64,000 nucleotides of DNA from Globodera rostochiensis (Eukaryota > Nematoda > Chromadorea > Rhabditida > Heteroderidae): positions 1,984,001-2,048,000 of the forward strand of contig JAEVLN010000004.1 in the NCBI GenBank assembly GCA_018350325.1, given 5' to 3'. Under the pieces are notes generated by a model. The model saw only the letters and a list, made by a program, of their open reading frames with translations. It was not told where the DNA came from and did not search any database. This document shows, piece after piece, positions 12,401-23,600 of the stretch (positions within the stretch are counted from its first letter, which is position 1; the number at the start of each line of letters is the position of its first letter). The translations under genes were made by a program, and so were the position numbers.

Positions 12401-15400
12401 AACAAACCGAAGTTTGTGGATGCAACTACTGCTTCATCTTCTTTTGCAGCGTCTACGTTTGACACCAGTTTTGCGGTTTTGCCATTGGAGACGGAGGCCA
12501 ACGCGCAGTTCTTTTCTTTGACGGTACTTACAGCGCTTCAGGGCCTGATTTCCGGAAATTTTTGGGTCCGGCATGCCGGTTTCCGGGTCCGGGCACAGCA
12601 CACGGGATTTGCCATTAAAGCAAGCTTCGGGATTTACCATTAAAATGCAGGCACAGAATTTACCATTAAAATGCAAGCTTCGGGATTTGCCATTAAAATT
12701 CAAGCACGGGATTTGCCATTAAAATGCAAGCTTCGGGATTTACCATTAAAATGCAGGCACAGAATTTACCATTAAAATGCAAGCTTCGGGATTTACCATT
12801 AAAATGCAAGCTTCGGGATTTACCATTAAAATGCAAGCTTCGGGATTTACCATTAAAATGCAAGCTTCGGGATTTACCATTAAAATGCAAGCTTCGGGAT
12901 TTACCATTAAAATGCAAGCTTCGGGATTTACCATTAAAATGCAAGCTTCGGGATTTGCCATTAAAATTCAGGCACGGGATTTGCCATTAAAAAGCAAGCT
13001 TCGGGATTTACCATTAAAATGCAGGCACAGAATTTACCATTAAAATGCAAGCTTCGGGATTTGCCATTAAAATGCAAGCTTCGGGATTTACCATTAAAAT
13101 GCAAGCTTCGGGATTTGCCATTAATATTCAGGCACGGGATTTGCCATTAAAAAGCAAGCTTCGGGATTTACCATTAAAATGCAGGCACAGAATTTACCAT
13201 TAAAATGCAAGCTTCGGGATTTACCATTAAAATGCAAGCTTCGGGATTTACCATTAAAATGCAAGCTTCGGGATTTACCATTAAAATGCAAGCTTCGGGA
13301 TTTACCATTAAAATGCAAGCTTCGGGATTTACCATTAAAATGCAAGCTTCGGGATTTACCATTAAAATTCAGGGCACGGGATTTGCCATTAAAGCAAGCT
13401 TCGGGATTTACCATTAAAATGCAGGCACAGAATTTACCATTAAAATGCATGCTTCGGGATTTGCCATTAAAATGGGATTTACCATTAAAATGCAAGCTTC
13501 GGGATTTGCCATTAATATTCAGGCACGGGATTTGCCATTAAAATGCAAGCTTCGGGATTTACCATTAAAATGCAGGCACAGAATTTACCATTAAAATGCA
13601 AGCTTCGGGATTTACCATTAAAATGCAAGCTTCGGGATTTACCATTAAAATGCAAGCTTCGGGATTTACCATTAAAATGCAGTCACGGGATTTGCCATTA
13701 AAATGCAAGCTTCGGGATTTACCATTAAAATGCAAGCTTCGGGATTTGCCATTAATATTCAGGCACGGGATTTGCCATTAAAATGCAAGCTTCGGGATTT
13801 ACCATTAAAATGCAGGCACAGAATTTACCATTAAAATGCAAGCTTCGGGATTTGCCATTAAAATGCCAGCTTCGGCATTTGCCATTAATATTCAGGCACG
13901 GGATTTGCCGTTAAAATTTAGGCACGGGATGCGGACACGGCGGACAGTGGGAATGGGGCGGTCACTTACGCGCTGGTGGACGACCAACAAATGCCGTCGG
14001 CGACAGTGGCGGACGGAAGTGACGCCACTTTTTTCGGCATTGACGCAACAACAGGCAAAATGTTTGTGCGGAAGAAGGCGAGCGAAATTGCACAATTGAC
14101 GCGCAAAGACTACTTCCGGGTTACGGTAATAATCATTTTGCATTTTATACCATATACCCCCCGCCCCACTTTTGGGTTACTGTATTTTGGGGGGGGGCCA
14201 ATCAGCGATTTGTTGCACTTTTTTGGTAATTAAAATAATGATTAATTGTTGTAAAAGGCTTCCGCTTGTGACAATCCGTCGGATGAGGCCACCAATAAGC
14301 GGCTTTGTTCACGCGTGGTACGGTTTTTTTGGTTTTCCCGTTTTGTAATTATTGTTTTGGCATTTTTGTACAATTTTCAGACAGTGACAATTTCCCTGCT
14401 GACCGAACAACACAAATTCATTTTGTTATTTGCTGGAGTGGCTGCTGAACAAATTCGGCACAATGAAAAGGTTTTTTTGTTTTGGTTTTGAATTTTCTGG
14501 CAAATTTTTGGTCCCCAAATGCTCAATTAAATCTGCTGGGTTTGATGATTTTATACATTCAAAAAATGGTCGAGATCCGCACTCCGAGATTTCAATTAAA
14601 CATATTTAATTTTGTTGGCACATTTTCAGGAAATTGCCAAATCCCTCCAACATTTCACTGACCCATGCCCGGAGGCGAAAATTCTTCAAATTGTAGACCA
14701 ACAACAGAATGATGAGGACGGGGGGCATATGCTTACAAGTGCCGTGATGTACGCCGAAAAGCGACAGGAACAGAAACTGTGCCAAACCCAGGAATTCCAG
14801 TGCGTTTTTGGCACAACATTCATTTTGCTGGGCTCCTTTTGTAGTCCGGTTATAAAGTTGAGGTCCCCACGGGGTTGGCTTTGCGCGTGCCCCCGGGGGG
14901 GGGGGGTTTAAGAGCGATGACGTCCAAAAATTTACAATTTTACGCCAACAGAAAGCTGTTCACCGAGCCAGCAAAGCAGCAGTTAGTCGGTCAAATGCGC
15001 GAATGGGGCGGTGAGCTGTTGGACGTGTTCGGTGGAGGTGTTGAGGACGGGCGAACTGCTCGAAGCGGTGGTGGTGGCGGGGATGGCGCATCAACCGCCG
15101 AAGGCATTGTTGCTCTTCTTTTGCCCATTGATTGGAGCGTGACATCGTCGACCAGTGAGTGTAATAGCCGTGGGGTGGATCAAACTGAACAGCCGGCATC
15201 TACTTTAAGTGCTGATCATCATCGCACTTTCGGTTGCACTCGTCGCGCTGGTCGGACTGTGCGCGCTGTTCGCATTTCGCGCTCGCCATCACCAGCACAT
15301 GCGGCGACGTGCACAAGTCCATTTGCTTAATTGATTGATTGATTCAAACTCTGGGCTTGAACAGTTTCTGGCACAAGCATTCTCGGAAACAAAATTTGTT

Positions 15401-16136
15401 GATCAGTTTTAATTGAAGCAGTGTCTTGGACTTTCCCGTTTTAAAATTGGGGAAAAAGATCGATCAGTGAAAAAATGTGCCGATCCCGACCGGTCATAAT
15501 TAGCGAGTAATGCCCCGTTATGCCCGTCCAATTATGTTTTTTTTGCAGCAAATGCGCCGACGGCGCGGCTTTTCTGCTGGTGGTGGTCTTCTAACTGTGA
15601 GCAATATGAAAGGGTGCGCGAGGATTTTGTTATCTTGAAGGAAAAATTATTGCCAATTTTAGCGCAGTTGACGGCGGCGGCCTCTTTTCTGGCATTCCGT
15701 CGTACGGTGCCGGCAGCAACAGCAACAACAACGTGTACTTACCGAACATGCCATTAGCAGCCGTTTCCGGTGGCGGTGGCATTCCTTCTCATCATTGCCC
15801 TTTTGAACGGGGAAACAAAATCTACGAATCGCAGGTGGCCCCGGGGCCGTTGTTTTTGGGGCCCGCGCGGCAAGTTCAAAATTTCAAAATTCGAAATTCC
15901 AGTTGTTGGAACTTCCAATTGGCGACGACGAGTACAACAACAACAACCATAACAGTGCACGTGCCAATCCGTCTTTTGTTGTCGCCCCTGGCGCTGTGAA
16001 TGGCACGCGATGCATTGGGGCAAGAAATGGCGGTGGGGGCGGAGGTGCGGCCGGTCTCATCAACGGACATGACAATTTCGCCGGGGGTTGCGCAAGAGGA
16101 GGAGGTGCAGCTGCAGGAAAAAGTCAGTCAGTGTAA
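6408..16136 (+). CDS. Single-pass cadherin with about eight cadherin repeats
   Basis: Calcium-dependent adhesion receptor at the plasma membrane. Predicted exons: 6408-6620, 6783-6896, 7055-7077, 7201-7617, 7765-7836, 7884-7920, 7985-8422, 8534-8752, 8884-9018, 9281-9408, 9456-9841, 9902-10033, 10089-10261, 10327-10445, 10559-10730, 10834-10872, 11188-11244, 11303-11630, 11676-12000, 12247-12523, 13922-14125, 14258-14317, 14381-14470, 14630-14799, 14952-15154, 15210-15316, 15549-15613, 15663-15834, 15903-16136. All phases close, giving about 1,702 residues. The ATG at 6408 was chosen because a signal peptide (MLLFISFFLFCMPTGHWA) follows; an in-frame ATG at 6318 is possible. Cadherin linker motifs are clear: DVNDNAPQF (near 8957), DINDWIPNF (near 10840), DINDNKPKF (near 12390) and ARDADTADSGNG (near 13922). 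Low-complexity Ser/Pro/Ala linkers split the repeats. Weakest boundaries are the 8422 and 15316 donors. Which C. elegans cdh gene is orthologous is not clear. Confidence 0.85.
9071..9220. mobile_element. Copy of the intronic inverted-repeat element (MITE-like)
   Basis: Lies inside a cadherin intron (9019-9280). It starts AGAGATCGA, ends in ATCTCGATTGGTCCTCAAGTC-like sequence, and is full of CTCGATCG-type palindromes. It is one of the two longest copies (about 150 bp). No clean target-site duplication is visible. Confidence 0.6.
10911..11133. repeat. 81-bp tandem repeat, about 2.75 copies, in a cadherin intron
   Basis: Units begin AAATTTAAAATATTGTGCCG at 10911, 10992 and 11073. The first two copies differ at one or two positions and the third is truncated and diverged. 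The array fills the intron 10873-11187. The unit length is a multiple of three, so apparent open frames here are a by-product of periodicity. Confidence 0.9.
12549..12586. repeat. Single copy of a 30-bp unit also found as an array at 29502-29735
   Basis: The pattern TTCCGGAAATTTTTGGG followed by TCCGGCATGCCGGTTTCCGG closely matches the unit TTCCGGACATTTTTGGGCCC followed by GGAATTCCGGTTTCCGG in the scaffold-gene intron 17 kb away. It sits just upstream of the cadherin 27-bp array. Confidence 0.7.
12601..13931. repeat. 27-bp minisatellite with higher-order structure filling a cadherin intron
   Basis: About 49 monomers of 27 bp fill the intron 12524-13921. The main monomer is CATTAAAATGCAAGCTTCGG plus GATTTAC. 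Two variants carry CAGGCACAGAATTTAC or TTCAGGCACGGGATTTGC. A multi-monomer block (GGCACGGGAT type, AAGCTTCGGG type, GGCACAGAAT type) recurs near 12966, 13127, 13370, 13517 and 13757, so the array has higher-order periodicity. The last degenerate monomer contains the real 3' splice site (AG at 13920-13921) and the first nine exon bases GCACGGGAT. There are no unique spacers, so this is not a CRISPR array. Confidence 0.95.
14258..15316 (+). other. Cadherin membrane-adjacent region and transmembrane helix
   Basis: Part of the cadherin. After the last cadherin repeat a conserved-looking segment (VTVTISLLTEQHKFILLF, then GVAAEQIRHNEKEIAKSL) lies between the repeats and the membrane. Insect and vertebrate non-classical cadherins such as Cad99C, PCDH15 and CDH23 also have a membrane-adjacent domain here; the parallel is inferred from position and general pattern, not from an alignment. 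Exon 15210-15316 encodes the single transmembrane helix (IIIALSVALVALVGLCALF) followed by an Arg/His-rich stop-transfer stretch. The cytoplasmic tail of about 165 residues is Gly/Asn-rich and shows no obvious catenin-binding motif. Confidence 0.7.
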
Positions 16137-16164
16137 AGGACGGGGCCTGCGGCACAGTGCCAAT

Positions 16165-16226
16165 TAGAGATCGGACCGATCGGGATTCTCGATCGTAATC
16201 TCGATCGGTCCTCAAGTCAGATCTCT
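16165..16226. mobile_element. MITE-like inverted-repeat element with 9-bp target-site duplication
   Basis: The element starts TAGAGATCGGACCGATCGGG and ends GGTCCTCAAGTCAGATCTCT, giving AGAGATC/GATCTCT terminal repeats. The 9-mer AGTGCCAAT flanks it perfectly at 16156-16164 and 16227-16235, as expected for a target-site duplication. One arm carries an extra CTTGAGGA-type insertion that the other lacks, a signature also seen in other copies. Length 62 bp, so non-autonomous. Confidence 0.8.
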
Positions 16227-16465
16227 AGTGCCAATGGACGCCAAAATACCGTATCCAAAAGACAACCCCACCATAATACTTCTCTCATTAGAGAATCGGA
16301 GTCGTTCAGTTGGGCGTCAGGGATCTTTGAAATGAAATAACTCTTCATGGAACCATCCAAACTAATTGAGAAAAACAAACTGAAATGCCTAACCTTTATC
16401 TTCCATTTTTAGATACACGAAACATTTAAAAAGAATAAAATAAACATTTTTTAATTTTGTTTAAG

Positions 16466-17060
16466 AAATGTTTCGCTCAAACGCCTCCGGCGGCTCGCCT
16501 CCTCATCGACAGTCACAACATTCGCCTCCACAAATAAGCAGCAATCTTCAGCATGGCCTCAGGAGGTGAACATCTTATCATCATCATAATTGATGTGTGG
16601 GACGGACAATTAATTACCTAATTGGGTGCTTTGTCAAGAAACAAAATTGTTGGGGTCGTAATTTCAGTACAACAAAATGAACAATTTGTTGGCCATATTC
16701 AATTTCTGGTTTAGAAAGCCAAATGCCGCCGGCACCACCACATCTGTGCCAACGACGACGACAACGTCCGACTGCTTTCAAAGGTATTACTCGCCGCCCC
16801 AAGCAGCGACAAACCACGAGGGCGACTTCTCCGTCGACGAAAGCTTTTATGCCGCAAATGGTCAAAGGTCCGTCCGTCCTCAAAACCTTTTTGATCAATT
16901 TTGGGTTTTGATCAATTTTCTGATAATTTCACATGCGCATTTTGTTGCTGATCCCCCACATTTCCTCGCCCCTCTTCAGATGCATTTACTGATTTTGTTG
17001 TGTGCCTGCAGGCGGCGGATGCCATCGGCGGAAGGAATTTATATTTTTGTCAATGCATAA
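16466..17060 (+). other. Possible alternative 3' exons of the cadherin gene
   Basis: Three short open stretches with splice-like borders follow the cadherin stop. The first is about 16468-16568 (frame MFRSNASGGSPPHRQSQ). The second follows TTTCAG at about 16671 and encodes FQRYYSPPQAATNHEGDF and DESFYAANG. The third follows CTCTTCAG at about 16980. The coding-like composition (Ser/Pro/Gln, aromatic-acidic motifs) and tandem GT donors just before the stop at 16136 suggest an alternative longer cytoplasmic tail, but phases are not fully consistent. It could equally be 3'UTR or intergenic DNA. Confidence 0.3.
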
Positions 17061-17637
17061 TTATAATAAATTTGTATATATTTATATATACACACATTAT
17101 TGCTGCACACACCCTAGGGTGTACAGCTAGGAATTCATGACCAAGCTCCCAACAAAAATTTTCCAAAAGAAGGACACATCAAAGATCAAAAAGGGCAGCA
17201 GTGTGGGGACGGCAGCTCCATCATCGCACATTTTATTATTTATCTAAGCAAGAAAAAGGGGACAAATTCAGATATTGGTGGTGATGGGTGTGTCAAATTG
17301 GCGCTGGCGGTATATTCAAAATAAAGAAGCCATAAGTGTTCAAAGAGGGGGTTAAAACATTGTTCCAACTGCTGGGGGGGGGCGAGGGTTTGAAACTCGA
17401 CAAATGGAGAGAGAATTATAGAAGAAGTAGGTAGATGGGCGTGTGGGTATATAAATGAGAGTGGGGGGAGTCGGTGGACGACAAAAGGTATATAAGTCAA
17501 TAGTGTCAGTGAGAACAGAACCATCAAATTTGTGTGCTGCACAATCCGAACGAACAAAGAATAGCCATTGCGCCCTCCTCACATTACACATAAATACATT
17601 CATAAGCCTTTGTCTCTTTGGCGCCGTCGCATTCAGT
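17061..17637. other. Convergent 3' spacer between cadherin and SET genes
   Basis: AT-rich sequence after 17061 with no supported exon. On the minus strand an AATAAA signal (plus-strand TTTATT at 17232-17237) lies about 400 bases downstream of the SET-gene stop and may be its polyadenylation signal. Open frames on both strands between 17240 and 17660 show no domain and are taken as 3'UTR. Confidence 0.45.
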
Positions 17638-20600
17638 TCATTTCTTCCTACCACCAGAGCCAAACCGGGCCCTCAAACGTTCCTCCAACGATACGCGCGG
17701 CTGCAGCTGCTAAAAAAACTAATTTAATTAAAAAATAAATTCAATAATAAAATTAATAATAAAAAGAGCTTTGCTGCTCCGTCATCACCGCTTTGTGTGG
17801 CGGAGCTGGCGCCAAGTCGGGCAGCGGTGGATGTTGCGGTTCCGCCGCCACGGATGCTCCAGCAACCACCGTTGACGTCGCAGAAAGCCCGGCGGCACCG
17901 GCACTGAGATAGGAGGACGACGAGGGCGTCAACGGTGGCAACCCTACAATTATTTGGTAAGGTAATTGACGTGAGAGTTGTGGGTGTAGAGAGAATACCC
18001 GATGGTGCGGGAAGTCCTCCTCCTGTTCGGCTGCCCAAAATTCGCTTCTTAAGCTCATCAATGGTTGACGCGGTCGTCTTGGTCATGCGGCCGCCACTCA
18101 ACGATGTTGCTGCTGATACGGCTTGCTGTTGTTGACGGCCTCCAATGCCAGACGGCGGACTCAAACTTGGAAAGTCTTCAATTTGTTGTGGTGGCGACGG
18201 CACATTCACAACAATTGGAAAGAACGATTTGCGTGGCGATTGACGGACAGCAACAGGCGGCGATTGCTGCTGTTGGGACGACGATCTGACAGAGAGTATC
18301 ATCATAAACCAATAAAATGCATTCACTCCGGCACGGCAAAATATTTTAAAATTAACCCAAAATGCCATTTTAAACAACAACCAACACCCCAACAGAACCT
18401 GTCCTTAACAGCAGATGTTGAGGAACTTTTCGTCAGTGCTGGTTTTTCCGCCATTTCTGCCATACGTTTTCTCTAAATATTTTTTGCTACATTTTCTAGC
18501 AATTAGGAACCACATACTCACAAAAGCACTCACTTTGTACTCGTCAATGGTGATTTTCTTCAACGCTTTTGTGTTCGGAAGCCGCGCGGACGACTCCGGT
18601 GTGGATGTTGTTGCAACAGCAGCAGAACTGCTGCTGCTGCTGGCAATGTGCTCTACCGTTGGCGCCATTTCGGCACCGGTTTGTTGAACAACGAAACTTT
18701 CGGAGGCGTCCTTTTGCTGCTGATCAAGTCCGATTCCATCTGCTTCAGTACCTTTCTGTACACCGGAGTTTACAAATCAGTTCATTTTCAAGCAGTTCAG
18801 TATTTGTTTTATGTCACCTGTTCCTCCTCCTCCTCCACTTCAACACCATGTTGTTGCAGCTTTTGTTGCTTTTCCTCCTCCTTTTCTTTTTTCGGTTGAA
18901 CTGATGGTAACAAATTCGCTTCCTTGTTGTCGTCGGCATCCTTTGAAGTGGCTTTTCTTTTAAGCGACTTCTGCTGCTGCTGTTGTTGCTGCTCCTCCTT
19001 CATCTCCACCTGCACTTTCTTCGCCCTTTCCTTGTCACATTTGGCGCGCAACGCATCAAATTCTGCCGGCAATTTGAACTCTTCGGCAACGATCGCATTG
19101 TCCACCAACTTTTTATGCAGAATGCGGCCCAGCTCGGCGCACAGTTGGTGAAAAGGAATTTCGGCATGCGGCTTGTTCTTCTTGGGCGTTTCCAACTTGA
19201 AGGTTGCCTTCATGTCACCACTACCACCATCGGATTTCCTCTTCTTTAGCGTTTCCATCTTGATCTTCGTGCCACCACTACCACCACCATCGGATTTCCT
19301 CTTCTTTAACGTTTCCATCTTGATGATCTTTACGCCAGCAGCACCGCCACCACCATCTTCCGACTTTTTCGCCTTGGGCGTCTCCACCTTGACGACCGTT
19401 TTCATGTCACCACCACCACCATCGTTAGGCTGAATATTTTTGTCTAATTGACGGTTTTTGGTGTTGTTGTCGACGTGGTCGGTGTGTTGTTGTTGTTGCT
19501 GCGGCTGCCCACTACTTCCACCAGTAGCAGCACCATCTTCTGCACGTGCTGTGCCACCACCGGCGGTGTTCCCAAACGAACGCGTCAGTCGCTTCATCTT
19601 TTTGGCTTCGAAACTTGCTAAGTCACCGCTGCTGAGCGCCTCGTTGAACTCTTGCACTGGACAGCGCATTCCTCCCGGCGATGAGCTTTGATTCTGAAAA
19701 CATAATTTTTATTTTTCAACAAAAAAAAAATCGTTAAAAGAACGTAAAGCATTGATTAAAAATGATGAATTTGATTTCCCAACTCACTTTGCTGAACCCA
19801 CAAGCACATTCCACCGGCACACACGAGTCCCAGTAGTCGGAGTCAAATGGTATTGTTATCTAAAAGAGTGCAGCATTGAATGTCAGAGATAAAATTTAAC
19901 AACAAATAAAAAATCTGCTGAGTATTAAATATATTATTCATTGCCTCAGTGGACTTGTCAATGTCCGTCGTTGCCACCAAATAAATGTGTATTTGCCCGT
20001 CCAAAATTGCATGCTTCACCGCCGCATTTGGTCGACACGACTTGCGCACCGCACGCGCATCCGACACAACGCGGCACGCGTCCACAAAAAGTTCTTTGCT
20101 TTCGCCAAGACCCCTAAAATGTATAAAAATTTTGTGATTTTTAATACACATTTTCAATTAAAAAATTTTCAAATTTAAATGATTTTTTTAAATTGCCGTC
20201 CTCCCCCCCCCCCCCCCTTACTTGTAAATGAGCGTAAAGTTGTGCTGGTTGAGTTTGCTCGGCGTTCGACTCTGAACTTCGCTCAGCAGTGAGATCATGC
20301 CGTTGTATTCAATGAGCGGTGTGCCCGTCTCAACTTTGGCCAGATCACCGGGTGTTGCAACCTAAAAAAGGTGGTGGAATTATTGTTGATCAATCAACCA
20401 AAACGTTCAAAAGTCAAAAATTACAAAAGTCTCTTACCAATCCTTCAATATTTGGAGCCACATACATTTGTCGAGCGAGCGGTGCATTATTCTTCAATCG
20501 TTGCAACAATGCAAGATGCTATAAAAAAAATGGAATTTAATGAAAATTAGAAAATGCACAAAATTCAAATATCGTACCGTCCGAGAACCGGATGGCAGCT

Positions 20601-23600
20601 GAGCCATCAGCACTTTCACAGCACGCGAATAACAATTTTCAATTGGGGTCGTCTGCACCACCAACTCCTTGAGCTGCTGCTGCTGTTCTCCTTCAACAAT
20701 TTTGTCGGCGAGAGCAGTAACAGAAGAAGTGTCGTCGAGCATATTGTCGCGCAGTGCCATCTCCGCCGTTGCCGCCTCTCGATCAAATGTTCTGCCCATG
20801 GCGGCGGCGGTGGTGGGACTGGTGGTGACAGACGGCGATTTTGTGTTGGAAATTTTGGCCATCACAGCACCAGCAACAGCAGCACCAGGAAAGCGTCGTT
20901 TCGGCGGTCGCCCACGCCGTTTCTGCACATTTCCCCGCAGCACAGAGCCAAGCTGTGTTGTCGACGACAGCGGCTCGGCTGGCCTGCGTCCCAGCATTCG
21001 CTTGTGCTGCAGTTGCTCCTGCTTCAGCTTCAACTTCTTCTTTCTGCCCCTACGACCGACTGAAGGCTGAAAACGGAGACAGTGTTAAAACATTATCTGT
21101 TTTATTCAAAGAATTTTTGTAGACGGAGCAGTACCGGAGGAAGGGAGGCCAAAAAGGCTTTTTGCTTTGCAGCAGCTTGGCTGGCAGTCAGCAACAGTTC
21201 GCGCGGCTTACACTGCTCACAAAAGTACTGCTCGGGCACCGTTTTCTTTGTAACGCCCATGCACACGCCATGTTGCCACACATCGCATTGATCACATTCG
21301 ATCATAAATGGATCCTGTGGAAATTGCGGGATAAATTTTTTCCGGCGCTGGATGGCATTGATCAATTCCAGTTGAACAAAAAGCAAACTTACAGTGTGTC
21401 GAGTTCCACAAATACAACGCCTAAATTTATTTAAATTAAAACGCTTAATGTTTTTAAAAAAAATTGATAATTTAATTTGTATTGTAGCACAAATGCTGAT
21501 TTTGTGTTAATTTATAATAAATGCATTAATTATTACGTCACGTAATCGTCGACCCCCTCCCAATTGCGCTTCTTCTTTTTGATCATTTGTTGCCCAATTT
21601 CGGCGCTTCGCTTCGGCCGCCCAACGCCAGCTGATCTGCGAAGCGGCCGGTCCGTCGCACGAGTCTCATCCTCCCCATCGTCGGCACTTTTAATTGCTTC
21701 CTTAAAGGCATAGAGACCAATCAATTAGTGTCAGTTTTTTAAAATGCAAATTGTGCCCCGTAATGGAATTTAAAAAATATAAATTCAAAAATCATGAGAG
21801 GCTGGCGGTTGTTCATTTTTGAATTTGTACATTTCGTACATCTATATTGCGGCTTTTAAAAAAGCAAAAAAATATTAAAGATGCATATATATAAATAAAG
21901 TTTACAAAATATTTTTATTTTTAACTGACCGCCGTCGTCTCCATGGACTTGCGAACTCTTTTCTGCTGCTGCTGCTGCTGCTGTTTTGGCTCGGTGGTGG
22001 CGCCCGCATTTTCTTTTGCAGTGCCATCCGGGCGAAGCTCACCAAATTCGCATTGAATCGTTTCCATTTGCTTTTTGGTCAACTTTTTGACCACCGTTGT
22101 TTTGGATGCTGAAATGTTTTTTGGTGAAATGGTGAAAACTGACAACAAAAACCAAAATCCCACAAAAAAAATTAATTGCCCAGAAATTTGTTTTCATCTA
22201 TTTTTTATTAATTTTTGTACAATAGATTTTCCATTCATTATCCACCACCTTCCTCATCCAATTGTTGCTGTTGTTGAACAGTGAAAACTTGTTGTCTATA
22301 TTCTTTGGGCGGATAATTTTCTGGCTGATTGTTGGTCGCCACCACTTTGAAATGCAAAGTTGGTTGCTGTTTCTGTACTGGTTGAACAAGTGGCGGTTGT
22401 TGCTGATAAGCAGAAGCAGCAGCAGCAGCAGCCACCGCAGCAGCAGCTGCTGGTTGTGTCCTCAACATCGAGTTGGTCGTCTGCTGCAACAGACTGGAAC
22501 TGGCCTGCGCCAGATCAGCCAAATCTTCCAGACTCTGACTGGGCGGTGACAGCGATTGTTTTGCCACAGTTGGAATCATTGGATGACGATGAAGATATTG
22601 TGGATAATGGTGTGTCATCATGCCACCACCGGCCACCGCCGCGGTTGGCGCATGTTGGTGATGACGAGGAGGAGAATGATGTTCAACAAAAGAATGTTGC
22701 TGCTGCTGCTGTCTGGTCAAGCTCGACGAGGTCGAGGAGGTGATCGTCGGCGCTGATGATGCAGTGTGCGAATGAAAAAGCTGTGCCAAGGTGGACGAAG
22801 ATGAAGCTGTAGCAGCACCAAAACATGCTGAAGACGACGACGAAGAAGACGGCGCAAAATTCTGCATTACCAACGCGTCACCGCGAACAACCGAATCAAT
22901 AGCCGAATCAATGCTAGACTCGTACGGCTGCTGATGATGATGATGGTGGTGGTTGTGCTGCTGCTGTTGTAACTGCTGATGATGGTTTACAACATTTTGT
23001 TGACAAGGAACCGGATCATCCGGTGGCTTCGACGATTCCTGCTGTTGCTGGTGGTGGTGTTGCTGATAGCTCATACTGGTGGTGTCTAACAAACGGGAAT
23101 TGACAACAATAAATTTTTAAATTTTTTTTTGATGCCTTCCTTTTCGATTACATTTTTTCGAAAGAAGGCCATCAAAGAGGTGGTGGCATCAATTTCAATT
23201 TATTGTCAAAGAAACAATGTTTTTTTTCTTTTTGATATTTTTTCTTTCTATTAATTTAAAAATATTTCGACCCCAAAAAAGACTGAATGCCGCCCGCGGC
23301 GGTTAATCAAAAATTGTACCAAACATCTCCTCGTCCCGTTGCTTCTTCGGACGACGTCCTCGCAAAACGGTCGTCGAATGTTGTTGTTGTTGCGACTGCA
23401 GCGGCGGACCACCGCCCATTTGTTGTTGCTGTTGCAAGAAGAACTTTTCGTTTTCCATCTCCTCTTCCTCCATGACATCCGCAAATGTGTTGTGTTGCTG
23501 TTGTTGACGATGTTGTTGTTGTTGCTGCTGTTCGCCTCGTCTCGTCATCAAATGCTGTTGCGTGTGGATTTAGTAACAAAAATTATAGAAAAAAACGCAA

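Noticed and set aside
12601..13931. Regular array that could be mistaken for a CRISPR or a coding MQASGFTIK repeat
   Set aside because: Monomers are contiguous without unique spacers. The array lies in a phase-0 intron, and reading in from the upstream exon hits a stop near 12643.
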